Positions 1 to 8,023 of a stretch of 13,600 bases of DNA are shown piece after piece. Made by a program: the position numbers and the translations under genes. The stretch is from MnTg04 sp036443455 (GTDB taxonomy: Bacteria; Pseudomonadota; Gammaproteobacteria; Steroidobacterales; MnTg04), in the NCBI GenBank assembly GCA_036443455.1, contig JAZFYI010000175.1, forward strand, positions 1-13,600. The letters run 5' to 3'. Position 1 is the first letter of the stretch. The number at the start of each line of letters is the position of its first letter. Under the pieces are notes generated by a model. That model searched no databases and was not told the DNA's origin. It saw only the letters and a list, made by a program, of their open reading frames with translations.

Positions 1-783
1 GGAAATCGGGTTGCGGCAAACGGCAAGGAAGCCACCGCGCGAGCGACCCCCGACTACAACGAGTTGGGGTACATACGCGAAGGCATCGATACGCCGGAAA
101 AACAATCGCGGTATTGTGCCGACCAGCCGCCCGGGATCGTGGCAACCCGGGGTTTGGTGCCACCGGGGATATTGATCATCAAGAAATACCTGGATGCAGC
201 GCAGTGTGAGTTCATTGTCGACTATGCGAAGCGGCAGACCGGTGAGAAATCCACGATCCTTGGTGAGGGTGTGCTGGACTCAGGCCAGCCCGTGACCCGG
301 GAGTCGGCCGCGAGAATTACCGAGTATGTGGATATCGCGGGGATAAACGATCACGTCAATTCGCTGATGAGCGATATTTTTCTTCATGAGGTGCAGCCAT
401 TTTACTCGACCGAGATCGAATGGTTCGAATGCCCGGAGATACTTCGTTATCACCAGGGCGGGCACTACGAGCCGCATTCCGATGCGGACAACTGGAACGC
501 ATCGCAGCGGACATGGTCACGAGGGATGGACAGGGATTACAGCCTGTTGCTTTACCTGAACAATGATTTTACCGGCGGCGAACTCGATTTCCCGCATTTC
601 GGTTTTCGTATACGCCCGCAGGCCGGGATGCTGGCTTGTTTCCCATCGGATCATCGATACCTGCACGCGGCGAAACCGACACTGTCCGGTACCCGATATG
701 TACTGGTCGGCTGGGCTGCCGCGAAAGGAAGCCAACGCGTCAACGATCGGCCGCCAAAGCGCTCGGTCAGGCTGAACGATTAA
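1..783 (+). CDS. 2OG-Fe(II) oxygenase, prolyl 4-hydroxylase-like (5' partial)
   Basis: This is probably a non-haem iron dioxygenase that hydroxylates a protein or small molecule while converting 2-oxoglutarate to succinate and CO2. The frame is open to the left edge, and the only start candidate near it is a TTG at 64 with no Shine-Dalgarno sequence, so the gene probably begins outside the window. Numbering from that TTG, the double-stranded beta-helix core shows the iron triad H138-x-D140 (in YEPHSDAD) and H201 (in YLHAAKP). R211 in GTRY is the expected 2-oxoglutarate carboxylate ligand, and the typical TGGELDFP strand lies between them. No signal peptide or membrane segment is visible, so a cytoplasmic location is likely. 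The gene converges on the cytochrome gene at 822-1454 and seems unrelated to the respiratory operon. The substrate cannot be told from the sequence; the fold assignment is secure. Confidence 0.85.
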   Translation, partial: GNRVAANGKEATARATPDYNELGYIREGIDTPEKQSRYCADQPPGIVATRGLVPPGILIIKKYLDAAQCEFIVDYAKRQTGEKSTILGEGVLDSGQPVTRESAARITEYVDIAGINDHVNSLMSDIFLHEVQPFYSTEIEWFECPEILRYHQGGHYEPHSDADNWNASQRTWSRGMDRDYSLLLYLNNDFTGGELDFPHFGFRIRPQAGMLACFPSDHRYLHAAKPTLSGTRYVLVGWAAAKGSQRVNDRPPKRSVRLND

Positions 784-821
784 AGCAAACTGAAATCAGC
801 TTGTTATTCCCGCGGTCGTAC

Positions 822-1454
822 CTATTCCAGCGTGGCGATATAAGCGGTGACGTCCAGGACCTGCTCATCGGTGGCCAGGATCATGGCCATCGGCCGCATT
901 TGCGCGCCATAAATATCTTTGGGGTTGGTGCCTCGAACGCCGGTCTTGAAATTCTCGAGCTGACGTTTGATGTACCAGTCGAACTGTCCGGACAGACGCG
1001 GCGCATTCAAAGATACGTTGCCTTCTCCATTGGCCCCATGGCAGGCCACGCAAACCATAAACGCCTTTTTGCCGGCATCGGCATCGCCCTCGATCGTGGT
1101 TGCCAGTTCGGGAACAGGCAAAGTCGCGACATACGCTGCAACATCGATTACTGCCTGTTCGTCCACCAGGGTCAGCGCCATCGGGCGCATTTGCGCGCCA
1201 AAGATATCGTCAGCGTGCGCGCCGCGCACCCCTGCCCGGAAATTATTCAGTTGGCGAACGACATACCATTCGTCCTGACCGCCGGTCGCGGGTGCGTTCA
1301 GCACTGCGTTGCCCTCGCCATTCGTACCATGGCAAGCCATGCATACCGTAAACAAAACCTTTCCTTTTTCGGCGTCGCCATCGGCGGCGTACGCAGCCGT
1401 CGTGCTGCTAAGCACAATGGTGAAGATCAATAAAATTCCCGGTAGTTTTTTCAT
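822..1454 (-). CDS. Exported diheme cytochrome c (c4-like, tandem c553-type domains)
   Basis: This is a periplasmic electron carrier of 210 residues. A signal peptide (positive MKK, hydrophobic stretch, AYA-AD cleavage site near residue 23) is followed by two homologous class I cytochrome domains. The first has CMACH at 38-42 and candidate axial methionines in GAQMRPMA (M89/M92). The second has CVACH at 135-139 and the same GAQMRPMA (M186/M189). The halves are clearly an internal duplication, each repeating the HGxNGEGN, APxxxGQ, RQLxNF and GVRG elements, and the length fits the cytochrome c4 family. The ATG at 1452-1454 has a GGGGA ribosome binding site 4 bases upstream. The gene points away from the alternative complex III operon, separated from it by the small gene at 1619. 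Inference: it could accept electrons from that complex and pass them to a terminal oxidase. Its substrate partner is not proven by the sequence. Confidence 0.9.
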   Translation of the reverse strand: MKKLPGILLIFTIVLSSTTAAYAADGDAEKGKVLFTVCMACHGTNGEGNAVLNAPATGGQDEWYVVRQLNNFRAGVRGAHADDIFGAQMRPMALTLVDEQAVIDVAAYVATLPVPELATTIEGDADAGKKAFMVCVACHGANGEGNVSLNAPRLSGQFDWYIKRQLENFKTGVRGTNPKDIYGAQMRPMAMILATDEQVLDVTAYIATLE

Positions 1455-1489
1455 GATGTCCCCGCTTTTGGCATGCAGATTTGGGACAC

Positions 1490-1518
1490 AAGCTACCTAA
1501 CTCTCTGTTTTTCTTCAA
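1490..1518 (-). promoter_or_regulatory. Candidate sigma-70 promoter for the diheme cytochrome gene
   Basis: On the reverse strand, TTGAAG (1513-1518) is separated by 17 bases from TAGCTT (1490-1495), about 35 bases before the cytochrome ATG. The -35 box is decent, but the -10 box matches the consensus only weakly, so this is a tentative call. Confidence 0.25.
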
Positions 1519-1574
1519 GCATTTTACGAGCTGCTGTCCCGGCGCTGGCTTTGCGAAGCGGCTTTGGAATCGCG

Positions 1575-1583
1575 TGCTACACT
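1575..1583 (+). promoter_or_regulatory. Candidate extended -10 promoter upstream of the DUF6941-like gene
   Basis: TGCTACACT contains an extended -10 TG motif and a TACACT hexamer. It lies about 36 bases before the GTG start at 1619, and no -35 box is found at normal spacing. A very similar stretch (TCTACACTAGCCCC) occurs before the kinase gene at 11249. This could be the main promoter for the small gene and the respiratory operon behind it. Confidence 0.35.
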
Positions 1584-1618
1584 CGGCCCCATAACGGGAG
1601 CATCTTGCAACAGGGATC

Positions 1619-2023
1619 GTGGAAGTCACCTTACTTTTTTGTAACCAGGCCAGTGTCGGGCCTGACGGAAAGCTAAGTCTTCAAGGCGTGATGAACGAGT
1701 TGTATGCCCCGGCGTTTCCTGCCACGCAGGAGCGGTTGTTTTTGGCTGGAATCATAGAGTGGCAACGATCTGACGAGGGAAAGAAAGAATTCCGGATAAA
1801 CCTGAAAGACCCGGACGGGCTGGCCATTTTTACCATTGAAGGCCATACCGATGTGGACCGCCGGTCGGAAACACGAGCACCGGCGATGACCCAGCTCGTG
1901 TTGCCGATGGAAAAACTGGTTTTTGCGGCGGCGGGCGAATACCGGGTGGAAATCGCGATCGCCGGCCGGCAGATAAATGGTCCAAGACTGTATTTGATGA
2001 AAACCGAAAAGGCAGATTTGTAG
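1619..2023 (+). CDS. DUF6941-like protein of unknown function
   Basis: This is a 134-residue protein without a signal peptide, haem motif or membrane segment. Its N-terminus (VTLLFCNQASVGPDGKLSLQ) and the alternating hydrophobic pattern that follows resemble the DUF6941 family, small beta-rich proteins of unknown role. That assignment is from memory of the family pattern and is moderate. The start is a GTG at 1619, with a weak purine-rich stretch (CAGGGA) just upstream; no in-frame ATG lies near the beginning of the conserved part. Its stop is 48 bases before actA and no terminator is visible in between, so it is probably co-transcribed with the respiratory operon. Whether it serves that complex is unknown. 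Confidence 0.65.
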   Translation: MEVTLLFCNQASVGPDGKLSLQGVMNELYAPAFPATQERLFLAGIIEWQRSDEGKKEFRINLKDPDGLAIFTIEGHTDVDRRSETRAPAMTQLVLPMEKLVFAAAGEYRVEIAIAGRQINGPRLYLMKTEKADL

Positions 2024-2071
2024 TTTGTAAAAGCAATAGGCACAATCCGCAACGCGAAGAGAAATATAACA

Positions 2072-2611
2072 ATGTCAATTTCTGTTCTGGAAGCCCTGGC
2101 TCATTTTAAAAAACCGGCTTTGGTTCTCTTTGCCGGGTTGGCCGGTTTTGTCGGGGGAATCTGGATAAACAGTACATATTTTGGCGACGCCAGCCCGGTT
2201 CAGCCCATCGAATTCAGTCATAGAATCCATGCCGGGGAAAATGAAATTCCCTGTCAATATTGTCATGTCTATGCAGCCCGTACGCCGTCGGCCGGCGTGC
2301 CATCGGTTGAAAAATGCATGGGTTGCCACCGGTCCGTCGCGACCGGCAAACCCGAGATTATCAAGGTTGCGCAATATTATGCCGACCAGGCGCCCATACC
2401 CTGGGTAAAAGTTCATGACGTACCCGATTTTGTGCATTTCACGCACAAACGGCACATCAAGGCCGGCCTGGAATGCCAGGAATGTCACGGCCCCGTGGCT
2501 ACCATGGATCGAATTACCCGACAGCAACCACTGCGCATGCCGTGGTGCGTCGATTGCCATACGAAAAAAGAGGTTGTAAACGGGCGCGATTGCTGGACAT
2601 GCCATAAGTAA
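2072..2611 (+). CDS. actA: Alternative complex III subunit ActA, pentaheme cytochrome c
   Basis: This 179-residue subunit is the electron-collecting pentaheme cytochrome of alternative complex III, the quinol:electron-carrier oxidoreductase that replaces cytochrome bc1 in some bacteria. One N-terminal membrane helix (about residues 15-37) anchors a periplasmic domain with five CXXCH haem sites: CQYCH (61-65), CMGCH (82-86), CQECH (135-139), CVDCH (159-163) and CWTCH (174-178). FSHRIH (48-53) and FTHKRH (123-128) supply histidines likely to be distal ligands, as in multihaem cytochromes of the c7/NrfH type. The protein ends just after the last haem site, as is common in this family. The ATG is preceded by GAAGAG. 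It is the first gene of the canonical act order, 32 bases before actB1. Haem count and gene order together make the call firm. Confidence 0.93.
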   Translation: MSISVLEALAHFKKPALVLFAGLAGFVGGIWINSTYFGDASPVQPIEFSHRIHAGENEIPCQYCHVYAARTPSAGVPSVEKCMGCHRSVATGKPEIIKVAQYYADQAPIPWVKVHDVPDFVHFTHKRHIKAGLECQECHGPVATMDRITRQQPLRMPWCVDCHTKKEVVNGRDCWTCHK

Positions 2612-2643
2612 AAGCGGCAGATGCTGCGAAACTCGAGGGCGAG

Positions 2644-4893
2644 ATGAGTAACAAGATTAATCGTCGGGATTTTCTGAAGTTTGTCGGAGCCGGAACGGTT
2701 GGTGCAGGGGCTGGTTTTCTCGTTGCCGATGTTTCGAAGATGTCGACCGAGTTCCTGATCCCGCAGGTCAATCTGCCGGAGGATTATTCGCCTGGAATCG
2801 CGACCTGGTACAACACCGTCTGCACGCAATGTTCCGCCGGTTGCGGCATCTCGGTCAGGATCCGGGAAGGGCGGGCCAAGAAAATCGAGGGCAACCGGTC
2901 CCACCCGGTCAACCAGGGCAGGCTGTGTGCCCTGGGGCAAGCTGGCTTGAACGTATTGTACAACCCGGACCGGATAAGGACTCCGTTACTCAGGGATGGC
3001 GAGCGTGGCAGCGGCCGTTTTAGCCCGATCGGCTGGGACAAGGCGCTGACCACCATTTCCGGTGTACTGGGCACGCTGAAAATTCAGAAAAAAGCCAACA
3101 ATGCCTACTTGCTCAGTGGTGGGGTAAACGGTCATTTGAATGATTTGTTTGCCCTGTTCATGGATCAGCTTGGCTCGAAAAACTATCTGCAGCACGAATT
3201 TTCATACCCGGCCAGCCTGTATGCGGCGAACGAGACTTGTTTCGACGAACATGTATTGCCGTATTACGATATTGCCAACAGCAAGTACCTGCTTTCTTTT
3301 GGCGCGGATTACCTGGGTGCGTGGTTGTCGCCGGTTCACCATGGCGTTTCATACGGGCACTTGCGCCAGGGAACGGAGCAGCGTGGCCGCTGTGTGCAGA
3401 TCGAGCCGCGAATGTCGCTGTCGGGCGCAAATGCCGACGAGTGGGTACCGGCCCGGCCTGGCAGCGAGGGTATGCTGGCCCTGGCGATGGCGCATTCCAT
3501 CGTCGAACAGGGATTGTATGCGGGCGCGGATGCCGGTGACTGGAAACAGGCGCTCGGCGCTTTTTCGCCAGCCGCCGTTGCCGAACAAAGCGGCATACCG
3601 GCTGAGCGCATCGTTCGAATTGCGACAGAGTTTGCATCCGCCAGCCCCAGCCTGGCCATCGGCGGCGGGACCGCCGGCGCATCGACGAATGGCACGGCCA
3701 ACCTGGTCGCGGTCAACGTGCTCAATTATGTCGGCGGCAATATCGGCGAAGCCGGCGGGATATTGTTCAACCCGGCCAGCACATTCTCCGGTGATGCTCC
3801 CCGGCCGCGCGCCGCATATCAGGACATGCTGAAATTGTTTGCCTCACTTGGCGGCGATGATGCCGAGGTGCTGATTCTTCACGATACCAATCCGGTCTTT
3901 ACCCTGCCTTCATCCGCGAATGTTACAGCGGCAGTGATGGCGGTCCCGTATGTCATCGGCATGTCGAGTTTCATGAATGAAACGATGGCGCTGGCCGATA
4001 TCATCCTGCCGCTGGATACCTACCTTGAAGCCTGGGGCGACAACATCCCCGATCCCGGTGTCGGCTTCGCGGTTGCCTCTATAGCCCAGCCGGTCGTCAC
4101 GAGACTCTACGATACGCGCTCGGCCGGCGATATCATTCTCGCGCTGGCGCACCAGATCGGTGGCGAGCTTCCCGCCAACATGCCATGGACATCGATGGAA
4201 AACTACGTCATGGAAATGTGGCGAGAGGTCTATCGGGGAAAAAGCAACGATAACAGTGACCAGGGATTCAAAAAATTCTGGTCGAGTATCCTCGAATCAG
4301 GGGTTTGGGGCGAACGGCCGCAGCAACAGGATCGTCCGCGCCAGGCCATGAGCCGGGCGATGTTGTCGGCAGTGGGCATGACGCAGCCATCTTTTGCCGG
4401 CAATGAGAGTGAGTATGGGTTTGTGATGCAGCCCTATCTGAGCCTGGCCTTCCAGGACGGGCGCGGCGCCAATCTGCCATGGATGCAGGAACTGCCCGAT
4501 CCGCTGACCAGCGTGGTCTACAACTCCTGGGTTGAATTGAACCCGGCTACAGCCGCCGGGCTCGCCATCCGCGAAGGCGATGTCCTGTTGATTGAGTCCA
4601 CGGCCGGTCGACTCGAAGCGCCGGCTTTTATCTATGAAGCGATTCGGCCGGACGTCGTGGCCATGCCGATCGGGCAAGGCCACGGCAACTACGGTCGTTA
4701 CGCGAGCGGCCGAGGATCGAACCCGATTGAAATCCTGGCGCCTGAAACCGATGCCGACAGCGGCGGACTGGCCTGGTCGGCAACCCGCGTCAAAATTTCA
4801 AAAACCGGCAGACGGGTCCACGTGATCAAGACCGATGGTACGACGCGCGACCTGGGGCGCAATATTCTGGGGCACGAACATGGGCATGGCTGA
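2644..4893 (+). CDS. actB1: Alternative complex III subunit ActB1, molybdopterin-oxidoreductase-like
   Basis: This 749-residue protein belongs to the DMSO reductase fold family and forms the large periplasmic subunit of alternative complex III. A Tat signal (twin arginines 7-8 in NRRDFLKF, then a glycine/alanine-rich hydrophobic stretch) indicates export in folded form; no lipobox cysteine is present. Cysteines 60, 63, 67 and 95 form the C-x2-C-x3-C-x27-C pattern that binds a [4Fe-4S] cluster in catalytic family members. A C-terminal molybdopterin-dinucleotide-binding-type domain begins near residue 630 (NSWVELNPATAAGLAIREGD). As I recall, ActB1 in studied complexes carries no molybdenum cofactor and is structural; whether this one binds a cluster is open. 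It is followed after 15 bases by actB2. The two lengths (749 and 251) add up to the size of the fused ActB of other bacteria. The neighbours exclude nitrate or polysulfide reductase as the better name. Confidence 0.92.
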   Translation: MSNKINRRDFLKFVGAGTVGAGAGFLVADVSKMSTEFLIPQVNLPEDYSPGIATWYNTVCTQCSAGCGISVRIREGRAKKIEGNRSHPVNQGRLCALGQAGLNVLYNPDRIRTPLLRDGERGSGRFSPIGWDKALTTISGVLGTLKIQKKANNAYLLSGGVNGHLNDLFALFMDQLGSKNYLQHEFSYPASLYAANETCFDEHVLPYYDIANSKYLLSFGADYLGAWLSPVHHGVSYGHLRQGTEQRGRCVQIEPRMSLSGANADEWVPARPGSEGMLALAMAHSIVEQGLYAGADAGDWKQALGAFSPAAVAEQSGIPAERIVRIATEFASASPSLAIGGGTAGASTNGTANLVAVNVLNYVGGNIGEAGGILFNPASTFSGDAPRPRAAYQDMLKLFASLGGDDAEVLILHDTNPVFTLPSSANVTAAVMAVPYVIGMSSFMNETMALADIILPLDTYLEAWGDNIPDPGVGFAVASIAQPVVTRLYDTRSAGDIILALAHQIGGELPANMPWTSMENYVMEMWREVYRGKSNDNSDQGFKKFWSSILESGVWGERPQQQDRPRQAMSRAMLSAVGMTQPSFAGNESEYGFVMQPYLSLAFQDGRGANLPWMQELPDPLTSVVYNSWVELNPATAAGLAIREGDVLLIESTAGRLEAPAFIYEAIRPDVVAMPIGQGHGNYGRYASGRGSNPIEILAPETDADSGGLAWSATRVKISKTGRRVHVIKTDGTTRDLGRNILGHEHGHG

Positions 4894-4908
4894 GTGCAGG
4901 AGACGTAG

Positions 4909-5664
4909 ATGAGCACAGCTCTGGACAAATTCAGGAAATTAAGAAAGCCAGGCTACTACGACAAGTTCGATTACCACTGGACGATGTCCATCGACCTGGA
5001 TCGTTGTACAGGTTGCGAAGCTTGCGTTGTCGCCTGCCAGGCGGAAAACAATTTGCCCATCGTCGGTGAGCAACAGTTTGCGATGCGCCGGGAAATGAAA
5101 TGGATCAGGATCGAGCGTTACTGGGAGGGTGAGTACCCGAACATCAAGCTGCAATTCATCCCGATGCTTTGCCAGCATTGCGATCAGGCTCCCTGTGAAA
5201 TAGCCTGCCCGGTTTTTGCGACTTATCACAACCAGGACGGACTCAATACGCAGGTTTACAACCGCTGTATCGGTACCCGGACCTGTGCGGTCTATTGCCC
5301 TTACGAAGTTCGTTTTTTCAACTGGTTCACCTATGAGTGGGATGAGCCGCTGGAGCAGCAGTTGAACCCGGATGTGACGGTCCGCGAAAAAGGTGTGATG
5401 GAAAAATGCACCTTTTGCATTCAGCGTATACGCCAGGCCAAGGACGCAGCGAAGGATGATGGCCGCCGCCGGGTTCGTGATGGTGAAATAACGCCGGCCT
5501 GCGTGCAAAGCTGCCCGACGGAGGCCATGGTTTTTGGCGATCTCAACGACCCTGACAGCCGGGTCTCGAAGATGGCCAGGAACCCCCGTGGCTACCATGT
5601 CCTGGAGGAGTTGAATACGACGCCGTCTATCGTTTACCTGAAGCGGGTCCACGCAGATGGCTGA
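4909..5664 (+). CDS. actB2: Alternative complex III subunit ActB2, four-cluster iron-sulfur protein
   Basis: This 251-residue ferredoxin-like subunit relays electrons from the quinol site towards the haems. Four cysteine groups are visible: C33-x2-C36-x2-C39-x3-C43; C88-x2-C91-x4-C96-x3-C100; C120, C126 and C130; and C167-x2-C170 with C198 and C202. In the third group the cysteine expected at 123 is threonine (CIGTRTC), which predicts a [3Fe-4S] cluster beside three [4Fe-4S] clusters. That is the cluster set known for ActB of alternative complex III, and it distinguishes this protein from the closely related PsrB and DmsB subunits. There is no signal peptide, so export with the Tat-targeted ActB1 is likely. 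AGGAG lies about 8 bases before the ATG. The 3' end overlaps actC by 8 bases, implying translational coupling. Confidence 0.93.
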   Translation: MSTALDKFRKLRKPGYYDKFDYHWTMSIDLDRCTGCEACVVACQAENNLPIVGEQQFAMRREMKWIRIERYWEGEYPNIKLQFIPMLCQHCDQAPCEIACPVFATYHNQDGLNTQVYNRCIGTRTCAVYCPYEVRFFNWFTYEWDEPLEQQLNPDVTVREKGVMEKCTFCIQRIRQAKDAAKDDGRRRVRDGEITPACVQSCPTEAMVFGDLNDPDSRVSKMARNPRGYHVLEELNTTPSIVYLKRVHADG

Positions 5665-6982
5665 TTACATCGAACCGACCTATGCCGAGGTCAACAAGGA
5701 TGTCCTGCGGTCGATGATGGAGACCGGTCCGAAGTACTGGGCAACGCTTGGTACTTCGATGGCGGTCGCCGGCATCTGTTTTTTCATCCCCTGGTTTTAT
5801 CAGATGGAGGTGGGCGTCGGCGCCGCCGGGATGAATCGCAGCGCGGTCTGGGGCACATATCTTTCCAACTTCATTTTCTGGATCGGGCTGAGTCACTCGG
5901 GCACCTTGCTGTCGGCGGTATTGCATATCACCAACAGCTCCTGGCGCAAGGCAATTTATCGCAGCGCCGAAGCCATGACCCTGTTCTCGCTGGTTACCGC
6001 GGCGCTTTTTGTCATGGTGCATGTGGGCCGGGTCTGGTTCGTACACTGGACTGTCCCGATACCGAACCAAATGGGTTTATGGCCGAATTTCCGCTCGCCG
6101 CTGATGTTCGATGTCATGGCGATCACCACTTACCTGACGGCCAGCTCGATTTTTATTTACATGGGATCGGTACCCGATTTTGCCGCGGTACGCGACGTGA
6201 GCACCGGGCTGAGGCGCAAGCTTTATACGATATTTTCCTTTGGCTGGAGGGGGACGGCCAAGGAGTGGCACACGCTGGGCTGGGCCTATACTTTTTTTGC
6301 GGTGCTGGTTATTCCGCTGGCCGTATCGGTGCACAGTATCGTGTCCTGGGACTTCGCAATGTCGCTCGTGCCCGGCTTGCACCACACCGTCTTCGCGCCC
6401 TATTTTGTGACCGGGGCGATTTACTCCGGTACCGCGGGTATCGTCACGGTCATGTTTTTGCTGCGTAAATACATGAATTTCGAGCGTTATATTCGCGAAA
6501 TTCACCTGGTCAACCTGGGGAAGCTCCTGGTCCTCCTGTCGCTGATCTGGACTTATATCAACATCATGGAGTTGTTTACGACCTGGTTTAGCGGCAGTTC
6601 CTACGAGCTGGAGGCGCTCGAATGGCGGCTGACCGGTTTTTACGCGCCGATGTTCTGGGAAATGATCCTGTTCTGCGCATTCGTTCCGCTGTTGATTCTG
6701 TTCAAGAGAATCCGGACCTCGTGGAGATCCATGCTGATTATCTCGATCCTGATCAACATCGGCATGATCAGTGAAAGGTTCATCATCGTCGCGACTTCAC
6801 AGCCGAGGAAGTTCCTGCCCGATGCGTTCGGCTTCTATTTCCCGTCGATCGTCGAAATTTCTATCACCATCGGTTCCTTCGCGGTTTTCACAACTTTGTT
6901 CTTGATATTCGTCAAGTGGGTGCCAAGCATATCCTTGTACGAGGTCAAGGAAACGCTCAAACCATTGCGGAGGTCGAGCTGA
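5657..6982 (+). CDS. actC: Alternative complex III subunit ActC, NrfD/PsrC-type membrane protein
   Basis: This is a 441-residue polytopic inner-membrane protein of the NrfD family. It is expected to form, with ActF, the membrane core of the complex and to carry the quinol oxidation site and proton path. About ten hydrophobic segments are visible. Family hallmarks in order are FWIGLSHSGTLLSA (74-87), AEAMTLFSLVTAALFVMVHVGRVWF (104-128 region), PNQMGLWPNFRSPLMFD (136-152), and a later SWDFAMSLVPGLHHTVFAPYF block typical of the second half. The charged N-terminus before the first helix is also usual for ActC. The ATG at 5657 lies inside the end of actB2 (8-base overlap), and the stop is one base before the actD start. 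Gene order plus the PNFRSPL block make this ActC rather than a stand-alone polysulfide reductase anchor. Confidence 0.93.
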   Translation: MADYIEPTYAEVNKDVLRSMMETGPKYWATLGTSMAVAGICFFIPWFYQMEVGVGAAGMNRSAVWGTYLSNFIFWIGLSHSGTLLSAVLHITNSSWRKAIYRSAEAMTLFSLVTAALFVMVHVGRVWFVHWTVPIPNQMGLWPNFRSPLMFDVMAITTYLTASSIFIYMGSVPDFAAVRDVSTGLRRKLYTIFSFGWRGTAKEWHTLGWAYTFFAVLVIPLAVSVHSIVSWDFAMSLVPGLHHTVFAPYFVTGAIYSGTAGIVTVMFLLRKYMNFERYIREIHLVNLGKLLVLLSLIWTYINIMELFTTWFSGSSYELEALEWRLTGFYAPMFWEMILFCAFVPLLILFKRIRTSWRSMLIISILINIGMISERFIIVATSQPRKFLPDAFGFYFPSIVEISITIGSFAVFTTLFLIFVKWVPSISLYEVKETLKPLRRSS

Positions 6983-6983
6983 A

Positions 6984-7496
6984 ATGAGCACTAATGTAAT
7001 GGGAATTTTTCAGTTCGAGGACGAATTCATCGGCGCATTGCGCAGGCTCAGGGAATCGGGTTTCGATGACTTGACGGCGATGTCGCCGATACCGCTGCAC
7101 GAGGCCGATCATATCCTGGGTTTTGGCAAGTCACCGGTTCGGCGCTTTACGCTGGCAGGGACCTTGCTCGGCGCGGCCGGGGGCTTTGCGATGACCGTCG
7201 CGACGGCAGTAACATTTATCCTGCCTACATCGGGACGCCCGATCATCACCATTCCGCCATACCTGGTCATCAGCTACGAGATGACCATCCTGTTCGGTGT
7301 GCTGTTTACCTTGTTCGGTTTTCATGTCGTTTCTGGTTTGCCCGCCTGGCGCGACAAGATCTATCGTCCGGTGTCCAACGTGGACCGGTTTACGCTGGTC
7401 GTCGAATGCGCCGAGGAAGAAAACAGCAAGCTGGCGGAAAATATCATTCTTGAATCCGGCGCCGAGGAAGTGAGCCGGGTGGAGGGGGACCGATGA
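6984..7496 (+). CDS. actD: Alternative complex III subunit ActD (DUF3341 family)
   Basis: This 170-residue membrane subunit of alternative complex III has a soluble, ferredoxin-fold-like N-terminal region (about 1-50, containing SPIPLHEADH), two membrane helices (about 56-80 and 93-117) joined by a short loop, and a soluble tail. This layout is characteristic of DUF3341/ActD, which packs against ActC; no cofactor motif is seen and none is expected. GGAGG (6969-6973) lies 10 bases before the ATG. The gene is one base after actC, and its stop overlaps the actE start by 4 bases (ATGA), so the proteins are likely made in step. Confidence 0.92.
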   Translation: MSTNVMGIFQFEDEFIGALRRLRESGFDDLTAMSPIPLHEADHILGFGKSPVRRFTLAGTLLGAAGGFAMTVATAVTFILPTSGRPIITIPPYLVISYEMTILFGVLFTLFGFHVVSGLPAWRDKIYRPVSNVDRFTLVVECAEEENSKLAENIILESGAEEVSRVEGDR

Positions 7497-8023
7497 AGCG
7501 GCCCGAAGCTCTTCTGTTCATCGCAGGTCTTGCCCTGGTGATGGGGGTCATTCCCCGTTCTTCAGCCTTGCCCTGGGATGAAGACATGCGCAACCAGCCC
7601 TCGGTCAAGCCACAGGAATCCCAGGTCCGGACCAATGCCAGTTCTGTGCCGACCAGGGGCAAGGAAACCATTCCGACCCCGGCCAACATCGGTGAACTGG
7701 TGGTGGCCAGGCTGACCGCGGGCGAGCTGCAAAACCCGGTCCGGGCCACGCCCGAGTCGCTGAACCTGGGTAAATCGTTGTACGAGGTCCATTGCCGGAC
7801 CTGTCACGGTGACCAGGGCAGGGGGGATGGGCCGGTCGGGCTCAAGTTTGTCGTGGCGCCGATGGATCTGACGATGGACTATGTGCAACTCCAGCCCGAT
7901 GGCCAGATATTTTTCACGATCAGCCACGGCAGTATCGCGATGCCATTTTATCGCGACTCGATCCCCGAGGACGACCGCTGGCATGTGGTTAATTATATCA
8001 AGCACGTATTGGGTCAGAAATGA
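7493..8023 (+). CDS. actE: Alternative complex III subunit ActE, monoheme cytochrome c
   Basis: This 176-residue periplasmic monoheme cytochrome c is the likely exit point of electrons from the complex. An N-terminal hydrophobic segment (about residues 5-20, ending SSA-LP near 25) is a signal peptide or uncleaved anchor. A proline-rich linker then leads to a class I cytochrome domain with CRTCH (101-105), GDGPVG and the axial methionine M150 in SIAMPFY. Unlike ActE proteins described as lipoproteins, there is no cysteine near the signal, so lipid anchoring is not expected. A strong GGAGGGGG (7481-7488) precedes the ATG, which sits in a 4-base overlap with actD; the stop likewise overlaps actF by 4 bases. 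Confidence 0.92.
   Translation: MKRPEALLFIAGLALVMGVIPRSSALPWDEDMRNQPSVKPQESQVRTNASSVPTRGKETIPTPANIGELVVARLTAGELQNPVRATPESLNLGKSLYEVHCRTCHGDQGRGDGPVGLKFVVAPMDLTMDYVQLQPDGQIFFTISHGSIAMPFYRDSIPEDDRWHVVNYIKHVLGQK

Noticed and set aside
4939..5652. Long reverse-strand open frame (237 codons) opposite actB2
   Set aside because: The forward frame has unmistakable iron-sulfur motifs; the reverse translation is featureless and has no ribosome binding site context.
2644..5664. ActB1/ActB2 as a polysulfide, thiosulfate or DMSO reductase
   Set aside because: The pentaheme ActA, DUF3341 ActD, monoheme ActE, two NrfD-type proteins and the CIGTR motif fit alternative complex III and not those enzymes.
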